From Nemorincola caseinilytica (GTDB lineage Bacteria; Bacteroidota; Bacteroidia; Chitinophagales; Chitinophagaceae): a DNA stretch of 64,000 nt. Shown here piece by piece: positions 53,703-62,574 of the stretch. Below the pieces are notes generated by a model. The model was not told the DNA's origin, did not search any database, and saw only the letters and a program-made list of their open reading frames with translations. A program made the position numbers and the translations under genes. The stretch is from contig NZ_BAABFA010000014.1 in the NCBI RefSeq assembly GCF_039540515.1, positions 62,001-126,000 of the forward strand, in the 5' to 3' direction. The stretch's first letter is position 1. Each line of letters opens with the position of its first letter.

Positions 53703-54179
53703 ATGGAACGCAAGACCAGGATACATGCCGAGGACGGCAAACAGGACCTGACCATGACCCGGGACTTTGAGCTGCCGGTGGCGCTGCTCTTCAGGGCGTA
53801 TGCCGAGGCCGATATAGTGGAACAGTGGATGGGTACCAAAGTGCTGAAGCTGGAAAGCAGGCGGCACGGCAGCTATCAATACGAGACCACCGACCCACGG
53901 GGCAACAAGCACAATTTCAGCGGGGTGATACATGAGTTCGTACCCAATGAGCGTATAGTAAGGACATTTGAAATGGAGGGTACGCCATTTGGGGTGCAGT
54001 TGGAGTTCTACGCGTTCGAGCCGGTGACGGAAGATAGCAGCAGGCTGAGGATGCATGTGGTATACCGGTCGGTAGCAGAGCGCGACCAGATATTGCAGCT
54101 ACCCTTTGCCCAGGGTATAAACATGGCGCATAACAGGATACAGGATATTTTGACCAAACTAAAAAATGATACACTATGA
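53703..54179 (+). CDS. SRPBCC (AHSA1-like) domain protein
   Basis: This 158-residue protein consists of one START-like helix-grip domain: TMTRDFELPVALLFRAYAEADIVEQWMG at residues 17-44, then the beta-sheet (GSYQYETTDPRGNKHNFSGVIHEF) and C-terminal helix. Such domains bind hydrophobic ligands in a deep pocket. Pairing with an ArsR regulator is very common, suggesting response to or binding of a small molecule; the ligand is unknown. Confidence 0.88.
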   Translation: MERKTRIHAEDGKQDLTMTRDFELPVALLFRAYAEADIVEQWMGTKVLKLESRRHGSYQYETTDPRGNKHNFSGVIHEFVPNERIVRTFEMEGTPFGVQLEFYAFEPVTEDSSRLRMHVVYRSVAERDQILQLPFAQGINMAHNRIQDILTKLKNDTL

Positions 54180-54559
54180 CAAAAAGAAACAAGATCATTT
54201 ATTGGATAGCCACCGTGTGGATGTCGCTGGGTATGGTATCGAGCGGTATAGTGCAGCTACTGGGTGTGAAGGAAGAGGTACAGCTTTTTACCCACCTTGG
54301 GTACCCCCTGTACCTGATGACCATAATAGGCGTATGGAAGATGCTGGGAGTGATAGTAGTGCTGATGCCCAGGCTGCCACTGCTGAAAGAATGGGCCTAT
54401 GCGGGTTTTTTCTTCACCATGTCTGGCGCATTCTTTTCGCACCTGATAGTGGGTGGTCCGGCAAGCGAGATATTTCCCTCGGTACTACTGATGGCACTTA
54501 TAGCTACATCGTGGTACTTTAGGCCGGCAGACAAAAAAATGGTGCAGGCCGCACGGTAG
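54176..54559 (+). CDS. DoxX-like four-helix membrane protein
   Basis: A 127-residue protein with four transmembrane helices (about residues 9-28, 44-66, 72-92, 98-115) and the DoxX-like pattern MVSSGIVQLLGVKEE ... GYPLYLMTIIGVWKMLGVIVVL. Its start overlaps the SRPBCC stop in an ATGA, so it belongs to the same ArsR-controlled operon. DoxX-like proteins are linked to redox or thiol stress, but no activity is established for this subgroup. Confidence 0.82.
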   Translation: MTKRNKIIYWIATVWMSLGMVSSGIVQLLGVKEEVQLFTHLGYPLYLMTIIGVWKMLGVIVVLMPRLPLLKEWAYAGFFFTMSGAFFSHLIVGGPASEIFPSVLLMALIATSWYFRPADKKMVQAAR

Positions 54560-54596
54560 TGTATCCATAACTTTATAGGAAACTGAACGAGTTGAT

Positions 54597-55178
54597 ATGA
54601 ATGCCAAGGTGAATTTCTTCTTCGACAAGGCCACGCAATGGCAGGAAGAACTAAGAGCGCTGAGAAAGATAGCGCTGGATAGCGGGCTGGAGGAAGAACT
54701 GAAATGGGGCTGCCCCTGCTACACCCGGCAGAAGGGCAATGTAGTGCTGATACACGCTTTCAAAGAGTATTGTGCGCTGCTGTTCTTCAAAGGTGCCCTT
54801 ATGCCCGATCCTGATGGCATACTGATACAACAGACAAAGAATGTACAGGCCGCGCGGCAGATGCGTTTTACCAATGTAAAAGAGATAAAGAAGCTGGCGC
54901 CCGCGATAAAGGAATATATACGCGAGGCCATAAAAGTGGAGCAGGCAGGCCTGAAGGTAGCACTGAAGAAGACAGCGGAATTCGATATGCCGGAGGAACT
55001 GCAGCGCGAGCTGGATAAGGATGCGGATCTTAAAGCTGCCTTCCATGCATTGACCCCGGGACGGCAGCGGGCATATATGCTCCACATCTCATCGGGCAAG
55101 CAGGTAAAGACACGGGAGGCCAGGGTGCAGAAGTACATACCGCACATACTGGATGGGAAGGGGATGGATGATGAATGA
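54597..55178 (+). CDS. YdeI/OmdA-like protein with DUF1801 domain
   Basis: The 193-residue product begins with a DUF1801 domain (WQEELRALRKIALDSGLEEELKWGCPCYT, residues 14-42; GALMPDPDG near residue 70) and ends with the YdeI-type helical tail, rich in Lys and Arg (FHALTPGRQRAYMLHISSGKQVKTREARVQKYI, residues 147-180). Members are poorly characterised and are linked to resistance to peptides or bacteriocins in some species. It lies 37 bases after the DoxX-like gene and may extend that operon. Confidence 0.83.
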   Translation: MNAKVNFFFDKATQWQEELRALRKIALDSGLEEELKWGCPCYTRQKGNVVLIHAFKEYCALLFFKGALMPDPDGILIQQTKNVQAARQMRFTNVKEIKKLAPAIKEYIREAIKVEQAGLKVALKKTAEFDMPEELQRELDKDADLKAAFHALTPGRQRAYMLHISSGKQVKTREARVQKYIPHILDGKGMDDE

Positions 55179-55181
55179 ATG

Positions 55182-55209
55182 ATGAATTATGAATTATGAA
55201 TTATGAATT
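55182..55209 (+). repeat. Tandem repeat, four ATGAATT units
   Basis: Four exact copies of the 7-base unit ATGAATT follow the YdeI-like stop codon, preceded by a degenerate unit. It could vary by slippage; it lies 42-69 bases before the next start codon. Confidence 0.8.
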
Positions 55210-55250
55210 GGTGATGAGTGACAGGATACACTCAGTTAAAATAGAACAAG

Positions 55251-55805
55251 ATGAAAAAGCTAACACAGGAGCAGAAAGAACAACTGCTGCGAACATTAAA
55301 AGCACGTTTTGAGAAGAACGTGGGCCGCCATAAAGGCATTGCATGGGCCAAGGTGCAGGAACGACTGGAGGCGAATGAAAGAAAAATGTGGGCGCTGAGC
55401 GAGATGGAAGAGACAGGTGGTGAACCCGATGTGGTAGGGTATGACAAGAAGACGGGCGAGTATGTATTTTATGACTGCGCAGCTGAGAGCCCAAAGGGCC
55501 GCAGAAGCCTATGCTATGACCGCGATGCCCTGAATGCACGCAAAGAACACAAGCCGAAGGACAGCGCTATGGACATGGCATATGATATGGGTATAGAAAT
55601 GCTGACAGAGGAAGAATACAGGAAGCTGCAGGAATTGGGCGAGTTCGATATGAAGACATCGAGCTGGGTGGTGACGCCCGATGCCATAAGGGAGCTGGGC
55701 GGAGCGCTCTTCTGCGACCGCAGGTACGATACTGTTTTTCTCTACCACAATGGCGCAGAGTCTTACTATGCTGCGCGTGGGTTCAGGGGTAGTTTGACGG
55801 TATAG
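55251..55805 (+). CDS. DUF4256 family protein
   Basis: A 184-residue cytosolic protein. The conserved blocks are LKARFEKNVGRHKGIAW (residues 16-32), WALSEMEETGGEPDVVG near residue 47, FYDCAAESPKGRRSLCYD near residue 73, GIEMLTEEEYRKLQ near residue 113, and FLYHNGAESYYAARGFRG at the end. These match the DUF4256 family. No biochemical role is known. Confidence 0.8.
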   Translation: MKKLTQEQKEQLLRTLKARFEKNVGRHKGIAWAKVQERLEANERKMWALSEMEETGGEPDVVGYDKKTGEYVFYDCAAESPKGRRSLCYDRDALNARKEHKPKDSAMDMAYDMGIEMLTEEEYRKLQELGEFDMKTSSWVVTPDAIRELGGALFCDRRYDTVFLYHNGAESYYAARGFRGSLTV

Positions 55806-55854
55806 TGGGTAAGCGGGAGTAGTGCGAATGAAACAGATGTACTGCTATCTTACT

Positions 55855-55862
55855 TATATTTG
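55855..55862 (+). promoter_or_regulatory. TAnnTTTG promoter motif of the DinB-like gene
   Basis: TATATTTG ends 16 bases before ATG 55879. Exact -7 consensus match. Confidence 0.55.
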
Positions 55863-55878
55863 ACCGAACACTGTACCT

Positions 55879-56352
55879 ATGGAATACACGAAGCAAATAG
55901 CGAAGCACCTGAGGGATGTACACTTTGGTGGCAACTGGACCTGTGTGAACCTGAAGGCCGTGCTGGACGGTGTGACCTGGCAGCAGGCCACCACGAAGGT
56001 GCATTCATTCAATACCATAGCCACGCTGGTGTTCCATATTAACTACTATGTAGAGGCCATACTGGGTGTACTGCATGGACGGATGCTGGAGGCCAAGGAT
56101 GAATACAGCTTTGCGCACCCGCCCATAGCATCGGCAGCGGACTGGCAAAAAATGCTGGACAAGACATGGAATGAGGCCGAGACGCTGGCCGCCATGATAG
56201 AGCAATTGCCCGATAGCAGGCTGGAAGAGATATTCGTGCAGGAGAAGTACGGAATTTACCTGCGCAACCTGCTGGGGCTGGTAGAGCATACGCACTACCA
56301 CCTGGGCCAGATAACGCTGATAAAAAAGATACTGAACGAGGAGGCGCAATGA
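55879..56352 (+). CDS. DinB-like (DUF1572/DfsB-type) four-helix protein
   Basis: This 157-residue protein has a DinB-like four-helix bundle. The first His lies in TLVFHINYYVEAILGVLHGRM near residue 53, with further His in VEHTHYHLGQITLIKK near residues 133-138. In this superfamily three His residues bind a divalent metal. Relatives include bacillithiol transferases, but many are unassigned stress proteins. It has its own promoter motif and is a single gene. Confidence 0.82.
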   Translation: MEYTKQIAKHLRDVHFGGNWTCVNLKAVLDGVTWQQATTKVHSFNTIATLVFHINYYVEAILGVLHGRMLEAKDEYSFAHPPIASAADWQKMLDKTWNEAETLAAMIEQLPDSRLEEIFVQEKYGIYLRNLLGLVEHTHYHLGQITLIKKILNEEAQ

Positions 56353-56417
56353 TGATAGGTACCTTCGTTCAGACACCATTGATAGGAACAATATTTTGAC
56401 CCCCTGATACCACCCAT

Positions 56418-57305
56418 ATGAGATGTGTGAAAAGGCCGTCGGCCCTTCGGTCCACAATGCTGGCGATGTTATTTGCTGTAGTATCGCCGGTATATACCAA
56501 GGCACAGCACCATGAGCACAAGATGGTGAGGCAGGGTACCGATACCACAGGCCTGCTGCGGCTGGCGCGTAGCATAAAGGCGGTGAATACCGACCTGTTC
56601 GAAGCGGGAGCCTATAAGGGGAAGAACGGACATGTGATACAGTATCGCCTGTTGCGGCCGCAGGGCGATAAGAGTAAGAAATACCCGCTGGTAGTTGTGC
56701 TGCATGGGTCGGGCGCAGTGGGCAATGACAACAGGAAGCACATGGGAGTTATGGCCAATATGTGGGCAACTCCCGAAGTGCGGCAGAAATACCCTGCCTA
56801 TGTGTTGGCACCCCAGTTCCTCTCACGGTCATCGAATTACGCGATGAATAAGCAACGTGGTGTACTTGCTTCGGCCGGGCAAGCATGCATGCAGCCATTG
56901 CTGAATTTACTTGATTCTTTAAAGCGCCTGCCGGGGATAGATGACAGGCGTATATACCTGGTAGGTTATTCTATGGGTGGCTCTACTACTATGAATATCC
57001 TGTCGCAGTGGCCGGAGCTTTTTGCGGCGGCAGTACCTATATCGTGTATTCCCCAGTTCGATAATATGGAGACGCTGCGGCATATACCCATATGGCTGAT
57101 ACACGGCAATGCCGATGATGTGAACAATATAGCCAGCGACAGGCAGTTCTATAAAGAGATGGGAGATAAGAGCCTTACCACCATGTGGGAGTTCGACAAG
57201 GCGGGGCATGAAGATATCTTCACTACATCGGTAATAGGAGAATACCTGCCGCAGTGGTTGTTCCAGTGGGAGAAGCCCCTCCCGGCCTCCCCCAAGGGGA
57301 GGTGA
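56418..57305 (+). CDS. Secreted alpha/beta-hydrolase (dienelactone hydrolase / phospholipase-carboxylesterase type)
   Basis: The 295-residue product starts with a signal peptide (hydrophobic to about residue 28, cleavage near Thr-Lys-Ala-Gln). Alpha/beta-hydrolase signatures follow: LVVVLHGSGAVGND near residue 95 (oxyanion loop), the nucleophile elbow GYSMGGS near residue 175, IWLIHGNADDVN near residue 230 (acid), and DKAGHED near residue 263 (catalytic His). It resembles predicted peptidase/esterases with a PHB-depolymerase-like core; the substrate is unknown. The last ten residues (KPLPASPKGR) are encoded by the dispersed palindromic repeat, so the original C-terminus was probably replaced or extended. 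Confidence 0.86.
   Translation: MRCVKRPSALRSTMLAMLFAVVSPVYTKAQHHEHKMVRQGTDTTGLLRLARSIKAVNTDLFEAGAYKGKNGHVIQYRLLRPQGDKSKKYPLVVVLHGSGAVGNDNRKHMGVMANMWATPEVRQKYPAYVLAPQFLSRSSNYAMNKQRGVLASAGQACMQPLLNLLDSLKRLPGIDDRRIYLVGYSMGGSTTMNILSQWPELFAAAVPISCIPQFDNMETLRHIPIWLIHGNADDVNNIASDRQFYKEMGDKSLTTMWEFDKAGHEDIFTTSVIGEYLPQWLFQWEKPLPASPKGR
57274..57302. repeat. Dispersed palindromic element, copy 4, inside the esterase 3' end
   Basis: CCCCTCCCGG followed by CCTCCCCCAAGGGGAGG matches the copies at 1164, 5211 and 13231. Here it is translated as the last ten residues of the esterase, and the stop codon lies right after it. Confidence 0.75.
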
Positions 57306-57320
57306 CATAAGGTAGGCCGG

Positions 57321-59060
57321 TCAGTTTCTTTTATATACCTGGTGGTCGTCGTAGATGTTCTGCAGCAATGAGTAGGCCGCCATAGATGGAGGCAATGGCT
57401 CGTCGGTACGTTTTATGTAGTACTCTTCGGTACCGGTGGCGCACCGGCTGGCCTTATACCCCAGCCGATGGCAATGGTAGTAGCAATAGAAACTTTCTTC
57501 GGAGAAAGCTATGGTGCTGCCTGCGGGTATGATGCCCAGATCGCGGGTGATGCCGTTGTGTATGCCGTTCACATCATTTCCATACAGGCCGAAGTTGACA
57601 TTGTTGCGGTCGTAGCGAAGTTCGTATATGCTAAAGGATAGCATGGGGATCGCAAAGAGCAATATCATCACCGTCATTCGTATACGCCGCGCATAGGTAC
57701 TGATGATACCTGCCATTACGAAGCATGTATATGCCACGATACCCATGCTGATACTGAACTGCACTATCAGTGTGCGGTGGAAGGGAGTATGCCTCACCAG
57801 CAGGCTCACTACCAGGTAGCCTGCCCATATGGCCACATAAAAGCCGGTGACCAGGCGGTCCATCTTTCTGCCTGTGAACAGCAGCAATAATGGCATGGCA
57901 AATAGTATATAGCTAAGTATGCTACCCTCTGCTGCCAGGCCGGAGAAGCAGTGGCTGATGAAATTTTTGCCCAGCCCTGCGAATTGGGGCAGGAAGGCAG
58001 ACATGTGTGCAGGGCGCACATACTTGTTTCCGGTAAGGGCGGCCTTGCCCGAGAAGCAGAGCGCAGGCAGGTAGAACAGGAAGACACAAGCCAGTGTGGC
58101 CGCCTGGTACCGCATGTAGCGCAGGGCCATGTGCCTGTTCCATAGCAGGTAGGGCGCTACGAAAAGTAACTGCGCCATGTAGCAATAGGACCATGACGGT
58201 ATAAGGGCATAACCGGCAAGGTTTGCAAGTGCATTGATGCGCATATAGGTGCCGCGCTGGCGCTGTACGAAGGCATACAGCGAAGCGAATGCCAGCCAGC
58301 CACACAGCAACTGGCATTCGTAGCCGCGGGCCTGCGCGCTCATGCCCCATGTGGCGAACTGGAACATGATGCAAAGAGTGGCTATGAATGCAAATGGACG
58401 GCTGTTCATAAGTCCGTATAGCCAGCGGAAGCAGGTGAGCGATATACCCACATATGCCAGTAGCGACAGCACGCGCCCTGTGCCTACCAGGTGTTGATGC
58501 CAGCCAAAGAGCAGGCCGTTCAGTACATTGAACAGGATATGGTTGTTGGGCAGCATATAGTAGGATAGGGTGCGGAAAGGGTGCATAGCTGACGCATTCA
58601 CGGCCGAGAATATCTCGTCATAGGCGGGAGGCATCATTTGCCACTGCCACAGGCCTGCTGCCAGCGCTATGGCGGTAATGCCACAATACCAACCCCAGCC
58701 GGAGAGGTCTATGCGTATCTGCTGTGTCGGCATAGAACGGGTGCGCCTCCAGCGTACTACTGTGTATACTATACCAAGGATAGATAGGATAGTGCCTGCT
58801 ATAGCCAAAGCATTGCCTGTGGCTTTTACCGCAGGTGTGAAGAAGCGGCTTGTCCAACTGGCGCTATTGTAGAAGCAATTACCAAGGGCGAGATACCAGC
58901 GGGCCAATTCCTCGTACCCGGAAAGCAGGTAGAATAGGCAGAACCCGGTAGCGGATAGGAGTAGCAGAATGGCCACAACATAGGCACAACTTGTAAGCAC
59001 CCGGCCGGATGCTATGGTGATACCTTTCCCGTTACCCGGATGTGTGGCAGACGACCTCAT
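57321..59060 (-). CDS. Polytopic membrane protein, GT-C glycosyltransferase-like
   Basis: A 579-residue protein with about twelve transmembrane segments. The first large loop carries PAYDEIFSAVNASAMHPFRTLSYY (residues about 150-173), with the Asp-Glu typical of the catalytic loop in PMT/ArnT-type GT-C enzymes. The Asn-Asn-His that follows (LPNNHILFNVLNGLLF) also recurs in these families. The C-terminal 110 residues are soluble. It would transfer a sugar from a lipid carrier on the outer face of the inner membrane; donor and acceptor are unknown. It faces the esterase gene tail to tail. Confidence 0.65.
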   Translation of the reverse strand: MRSSATHPGNGKGITIASGRVLTSCAYVVAILLLLSATGFCLFYLLSGYEELARWYLALGNCFYNSASWTSRFFTPAVKATGNALAIAGTILSILGIVYTVVRWRRTRSMPTQQIRIDLSGWGWYCGITAIALAAGLWQWQMMPPAYDEIFSAVNASAMHPFRTLSYYMLPNNHILFNVLNGLLFGWHQHLVGTGRVLSLLAYVGISLTCFRWLYGLMNSRPFAFIATLCIMFQFATWGMSAQARGYECQLLCGWLAFASLYAFVQRQRGTYMRINALANLAGYALIPSWSYCYMAQLLFVAPYLLWNRHMALRYMRYQAATLACVFLFYLPALCFSGKAALTGNKYVRPAHMSAFLPQFAGLGKNFISHCFSGLAAEGSILSYILFAMPLLLLFTGRKMDRLVTGFYVAIWAGYLVVSLLVRHTPFHRTLIVQFSISMGIVAYTCFVMAGIISTYARRIRMTVMILLFAIPMLSFSIYELRYDRNNVNFGLYGNDVNGIHNGITRDLGIIPAGSTIAFSEESFYCYYHCHRLGYKASRCATGTEEYYIKRTDEPLPPSMAAYSLLQNIYDDHQVYKRN

Positions 59061-59107
59061 GTGGCGTGAAGATCATACTTTTTGTTCAATAAGGCTGCGA
59101 GATAAGG

Positions 59108-60118
59108 TCATATGCCGCGTATCCTTCTGACGAAAGTACGCAGTGCATTGGCATCCCATTTTGCGAAGCGGCCACGCTGCACCACCAGCTCATTGGCATG
59201 TGGTAGTTGAGGGTAGTAGTAGAAAACACAACTGGGCGTACTATCGGCCCAGCCTATCACCTCGCCAAAACGAAGGTCGTTGAAGATGAGGGTGTCGTGT
59301 ACCAGTTGTGCAGTATAGAAGCCCTGTGAGAACCGTTTCAGGCGTTCTATGTCATCAGTGGCGGTGGCGGCGTTCAGCAGGGATGCATTGGCGCATGAAT
59401 AGCGGAACCGCATGTCTCCCCTGCTATCAAGGATGGAGCGGTACCCGATGTAGAAACCCGAATCGGCCTTGGCCACTACATACCACAGCAGGTTATTGAG
59501 CGGGGTAGGCGTGCTGAAGTAGCCTTCGGGTGTGATGCCATTGCGCACCAGTTCTTTTTTGCAGTGGCTATCTACTATTTGCTTTGCGGCCACGCCCCAC
59601 AGCAGGTATATGCTGCTAAGGGTGAGCGCTGTGCCTGCCCATGCCCGGCGGCGGGTATGGGTATTCTTCCTGATGGTCAGCAGTATCATGGCTATGGCGG
59701 GCCAGAGGGTAAAGAGGGGATCGGCCACGAACATGGTATTGAACGATACCCTGTAGTGGCTGAAGGGCTCGAACCAGCCGGTACCATATGCATTGAAGGC
59801 ATCGAGAAAGATGTGCGTGAGCATTTGCGAGCCCCATAGCAGCAGCCATCGGCCGAAGGTCATGCCCGCGGTCTTGAACAGCCGCATACTGGCAAGCGAC
59901 AGCAATGGCGCTACAATGGCCGTGAACAATAGAGAATGGGTGAACCCCCTGTGAGCGAGGAGGTCGGAGGTGAGGGGCATGAAGAAGGAGGTGACGAAAT
60001 CTATATCGGGCAGGCTGTTGGCTATGGCGCCTATCACGAGCGCTTTTTTGCCTAATCGTTTACCTGCCAGCAACTCGCCGGCGCAGGCCCCCAGTACTAT
60101 GTGCGTAAGCGAATCCAT
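59108..60118 (-). CDS. YdjM-type inner-membrane metal-dependent hydrolase
   Basis: From the ATG at 60118 the product is 336 residues. The N-terminal half matches the LexA-binding, inner-membrane-associated hydrolase family (PF04307): MDSLTHIVLGACAGEL at the start, ANSLPDIDF near residue 35, and HRGFTHSLLF near residue 54, supplying His/Asp metal ligands. Four to five transmembrane helices follow, and the C-terminal about 130 residues are soluble and unrecognised. The E. coli relative YdjM is in the LexA regulon; I see no LexA-like box here. The start is supported by a promoter motif 9 bases upstream. Confidence 0.87.
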   Translation of the reverse strand: MDSLTHIVLGACAGELLAGKRLGKKALVIGAIANSLPDIDFVTSFFMPLTSDLLAHRGFTHSLLFTAIVAPLLSLASMRLFKTAGMTFGRWLLLWGSQMLTHIFLDAFNAYGTGWFEPFSHYRVSFNTMFVADPLFTLWPAIAMILLTIRKNTHTRRRAWAGTALTLSSIYLLWGVAAKQIVDSHCKKELVRNGITPEGYFSTPTPLNNLLWYVVAKADSGFYIGYRSILDSRGDMRFRYSCANASLLNAATATDDIERLKRFSQGFYTAQLVHDTLIFNDLRFGEVIGWADSTPSCVFYYYPQLPHANELVVQRGRFAKWDANALRTFVRRIRGI

Positions 60119-60127
60119 ACCCTGCCT

Positions 60128-60135
60128 CAAAATTA
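60128..60135 (-). promoter_or_regulatory. TAnnTTTG promoter motif of the YdjM-type gene
   Basis: TAATTTTG on the minus strand ends 9 bases before the ATG at 60118, implying a very short leader and excluding upstream in-frame starts. Confidence 0.6.
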
Positions 60136-60274
60136 AAAAGTAAAATGCCAGCAGAATGATAAAATGCGCTGCAGGGAGCATATAGAATTCCCCCGGTATA
60201 TCACACTATTTTCGAAGACATATATGGTGTTCGATATGTAATATCGTTGTACTTTTACCGCCTTGTAAAAATAA

Positions 60275-62341
60275 ATGATAAATTATATGCAACTGAAAAG
60301 CAAGTTGATCGCAGGTATCGCCGTTCTGGCGATGGCATCCTGCGGACAAAAAGGTGAGGAGGCAGGTACCGCCGCCGCTCCATCTCGCAAACTGCTGGAT
60401 CCGGCCAATATGGATACCACTGTGGCACCGGGAGAGAACTTCTTTATGTATGCCAATGGCGCATGGCTGAAGAACAACCCTATACCCGAGTCGAAAACGC
60501 GCTGGGGCAGCTTTAACGAGCTGGACGAGAACAATAACGAGGTACTGCACAAGCTGCTGGACTCTGCTGCCGGCGTAAAAGGCGCTGCAAAGGGTAGTGC
60601 AGCGCAGATGGTGGGCGACTTCTACCGTACGGGTATGGATAGCATGGCCATAGAAGAGGCAGGCCTTACCCCGCTGAACGGTATAATGAGGCGCATAGAC
60701 GCTATAAGCGACCCGAATGCGCTGCTGGCAGAGGTAGCCCTGATGCATACACAGGGCATAGGCCAGGTGTTCGGCTTCGGGGTATCGCCCGATGATAAGA
60801 ACGTTACGAGCCAGATATGCCAGTTCGGCCAGGGTGGCCTGGGTATGCCCGGCAAGGAGTACTACTTTGACAAGGACGAGCGCACTACCGCCATACGCAA
60901 CGCCTACCAGGAGTATATAGTGAAAATGCTGACGCTGATGGGGCAGGATGCTACCACGGCCAAAAAGAACGGCGCCGATATATACAAGCTGGAGCTGGCA
61001 CTGGCAGGTGCATCTATGACGCGTGTGGATATGCGCGACCCATATAAGCTGTACAACAAGTTCAGCATAGACGGCATCAACAAGCTGACCCCCGGTATAG
61101 AGTGGAAGGGCCTGCTGCAGAACCTGAAGGTGACCGGACAGGACTCTATAATAGTAGGTATGCCTGCATTCTTCGTACAACTGTCGAAGCAACTGAAGGC
61201 TACCGCGCTGGAAACATGGAAAGTATACCTGAAGTACCATACGGTGAACGATATGGCCTCTTTCCTGAGCGCCCAGTTCGATACTACCCGTTTTGCGTTC
61301 TACGGCCGCAGCATGCGTGGCCAGAAGGCACAGGAAGTACGCTGGAAGCGTGTACTGCAACTGGTAGATGGCAGCATAGGCGAACTGCTGGGCCAGATGT
61401 ATGTGGACCGCACCTTCAAACCAGAGGCCAAGAAGCGCATGCTGGAGCTGGTGGGTAACCTGCAGCAGACCTATGCAGAGCGCATACAGCGCCTGGACTG
61501 GATGAGCAACGAGACCAAGCAGAAGGCCATGGTGAAGCTGAACGGCTTTATGAAGAAGATAGGATATCCTGATAAGTGGAAGGATTATAGCGCATTATCC
61601 ATAAATGGTAATGACTATGTGGCAAATATCATCGCATCGTCTCAGTGGGGATATAACTATAATATATCGCGGCTGGGCAAACCAGTGGACAGGACCGAAT
61701 GGCAGATGACCCCTCCTACAGTGAACGCATACTACAACCCTGCCTTCAACGAGATAGTGTTCCCTGCGGGCATACTGCAGTATCCTTTCTTTGACGAGAA
61801 TGCCGATGATGCAGTGAACTATGGTGGTATAGGTGGCGTGATAGGCCATGAAATGACCCATGGCTTTGACGACCAGGGCCGTCTTTACAATGCCGATGGC
61901 AACCTGAGCAACTGGTGGACATCGGAAGACTCGACCAACTTTACTACCAAGGCCAATGTGGTAGTGACCATGTATGGCAATATAGCCGCGCTGGACAGCA
62001 CCCACATAAACGGGCAGCTGACAGAGGGCGAGAACCTTGCCGACCTGGGTGGCATCAGTATAGCTTATGAGGCCTTCAAGAAGACCAAACAGGGCCAGGG
62101 CAATGAGAAAATAGACGGCCTTACCCCCGACCAGCGCTTCTTCCTGAGCTGGGCACAGGTATGGCGTGCCAATACAAGGCCCGAAGAAATGGCCCAGAGG
62201 CTGAAAACAGACCCTCACTCGCCCAACGAGTTCAGGTGCAATGTGCCTGTAAGCAATATGGAGGCTTGGTACAAGGCGTTCAATGTAAAGCCGGGCGACA
62301 AAATGTACCGTGCTGAGAACGAGCGTGCTATGGTGTGGTAA
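60275..62341 (+). CDS. M13-family (neprilysin-like) zinc metallopeptidase, lipoprotein
   Basis: This 688-residue peptidase has a lipobox, Ala-Met-Ala-Ser-Cys, with Cys at residue 23 (19 if ATG 60287 is the start, equally likely). The M13 N-terminal domain begins PGENFFMYANGAWLKNNPIPESK near residue 50. The catalytic domain holds NAYYNPAFNEIVFPAGIL near residue 487, zinc-binding VIGHEMTHGFDDQG near residue 526, the third ligand Glu in GENLADLGG near residue 588, and a C-terminal FRCNVPVSNMEAWYKAFNV with a usual Arg nearby. All catalytic residues are present. It should sit in the periplasm or on the surface and cut small peptides. Confidence 0.94.
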   Translation: MINYMQLKSKLIAGIAVLAMASCGQKGEEAGTAAAPSRKLLDPANMDTTVAPGENFFMYANGAWLKNNPIPESKTRWGSFNELDENNNEVLHKLLDSAAGVKGAAKGSAAQMVGDFYRTGMDSMAIEEAGLTPLNGIMRRIDAISDPNALLAEVALMHTQGIGQVFGFGVSPDDKNVTSQICQFGQGGLGMPGKEYYFDKDERTTAIRNAYQEYIVKMLTLMGQDATTAKKNGADIYKLELALAGASMTRVDMRDPYKLYNKFSIDGINKLTPGIEWKGLLQNLKVTGQDSIIVGMPAFFVQLSKQLKATALETWKVYLKYHTVNDMASFLSAQFDTTRFAFYGRSMRGQKAQEVRWKRVLQLVDGSIGELLGQMYVDRTFKPEAKKRMLELVGNLQQTYAERIQRLDWMSNETKQKAMVKLNGFMKKIGYPDKWKDYSALSINGNDYVANIIASSQWGYNYNISRLGKPVDRTEWQMTPPTVNAYYNPAFNEIVFPAGILQYPFFDENADDAVNYGGIGGVIGHEMTHGFDDQGRLYNADGNLSNWWTSEDSTNFTTKANVVVTMYGNIAALDSTHINGQLTEGENLADLGGISIAYEAFKKTKQGQGNEKIDGLTPDQRFFLSWAQVWRANTRPEEMAQRLKTDPHSPNEFRCNVPVSNMEAWYKAFNVKPGDKMYRAENERAMVW

Positions 62342-62370
62342 TAGTTACCGCCGCTATAAAGGTAATATAT

Positions 62371-62416
62371 GAACGGCCGGTGGTCTTACGAAGAACGCCG
62401 GCCGTTCTTCTTTTTA
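62371..62416 (+). terminator. Intrinsic terminator of the M13 peptidase gene
   Basis: A 10-bp stem GAACGGCCGG/CCGGCCGTTC (62371-62380 and 62398-62407) with a 17-base loop is followed by TTCTTTTT, 30 bases after the peptidase stop. Confidence 0.8.
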
Positions 62417-62574
62417 AATGAAGAAATAATATATTTATTCCATAGCCAACCCAGAATGAAAAGTATGCTGTCTATGTTACCGGATATGCCCACCATGTTC
62501 TCTGTTTTTTACGAGAATATTATGATTTGATAGTGATAAACATTATTTTTAGATCAGTAAATCGTTAAATGCAT

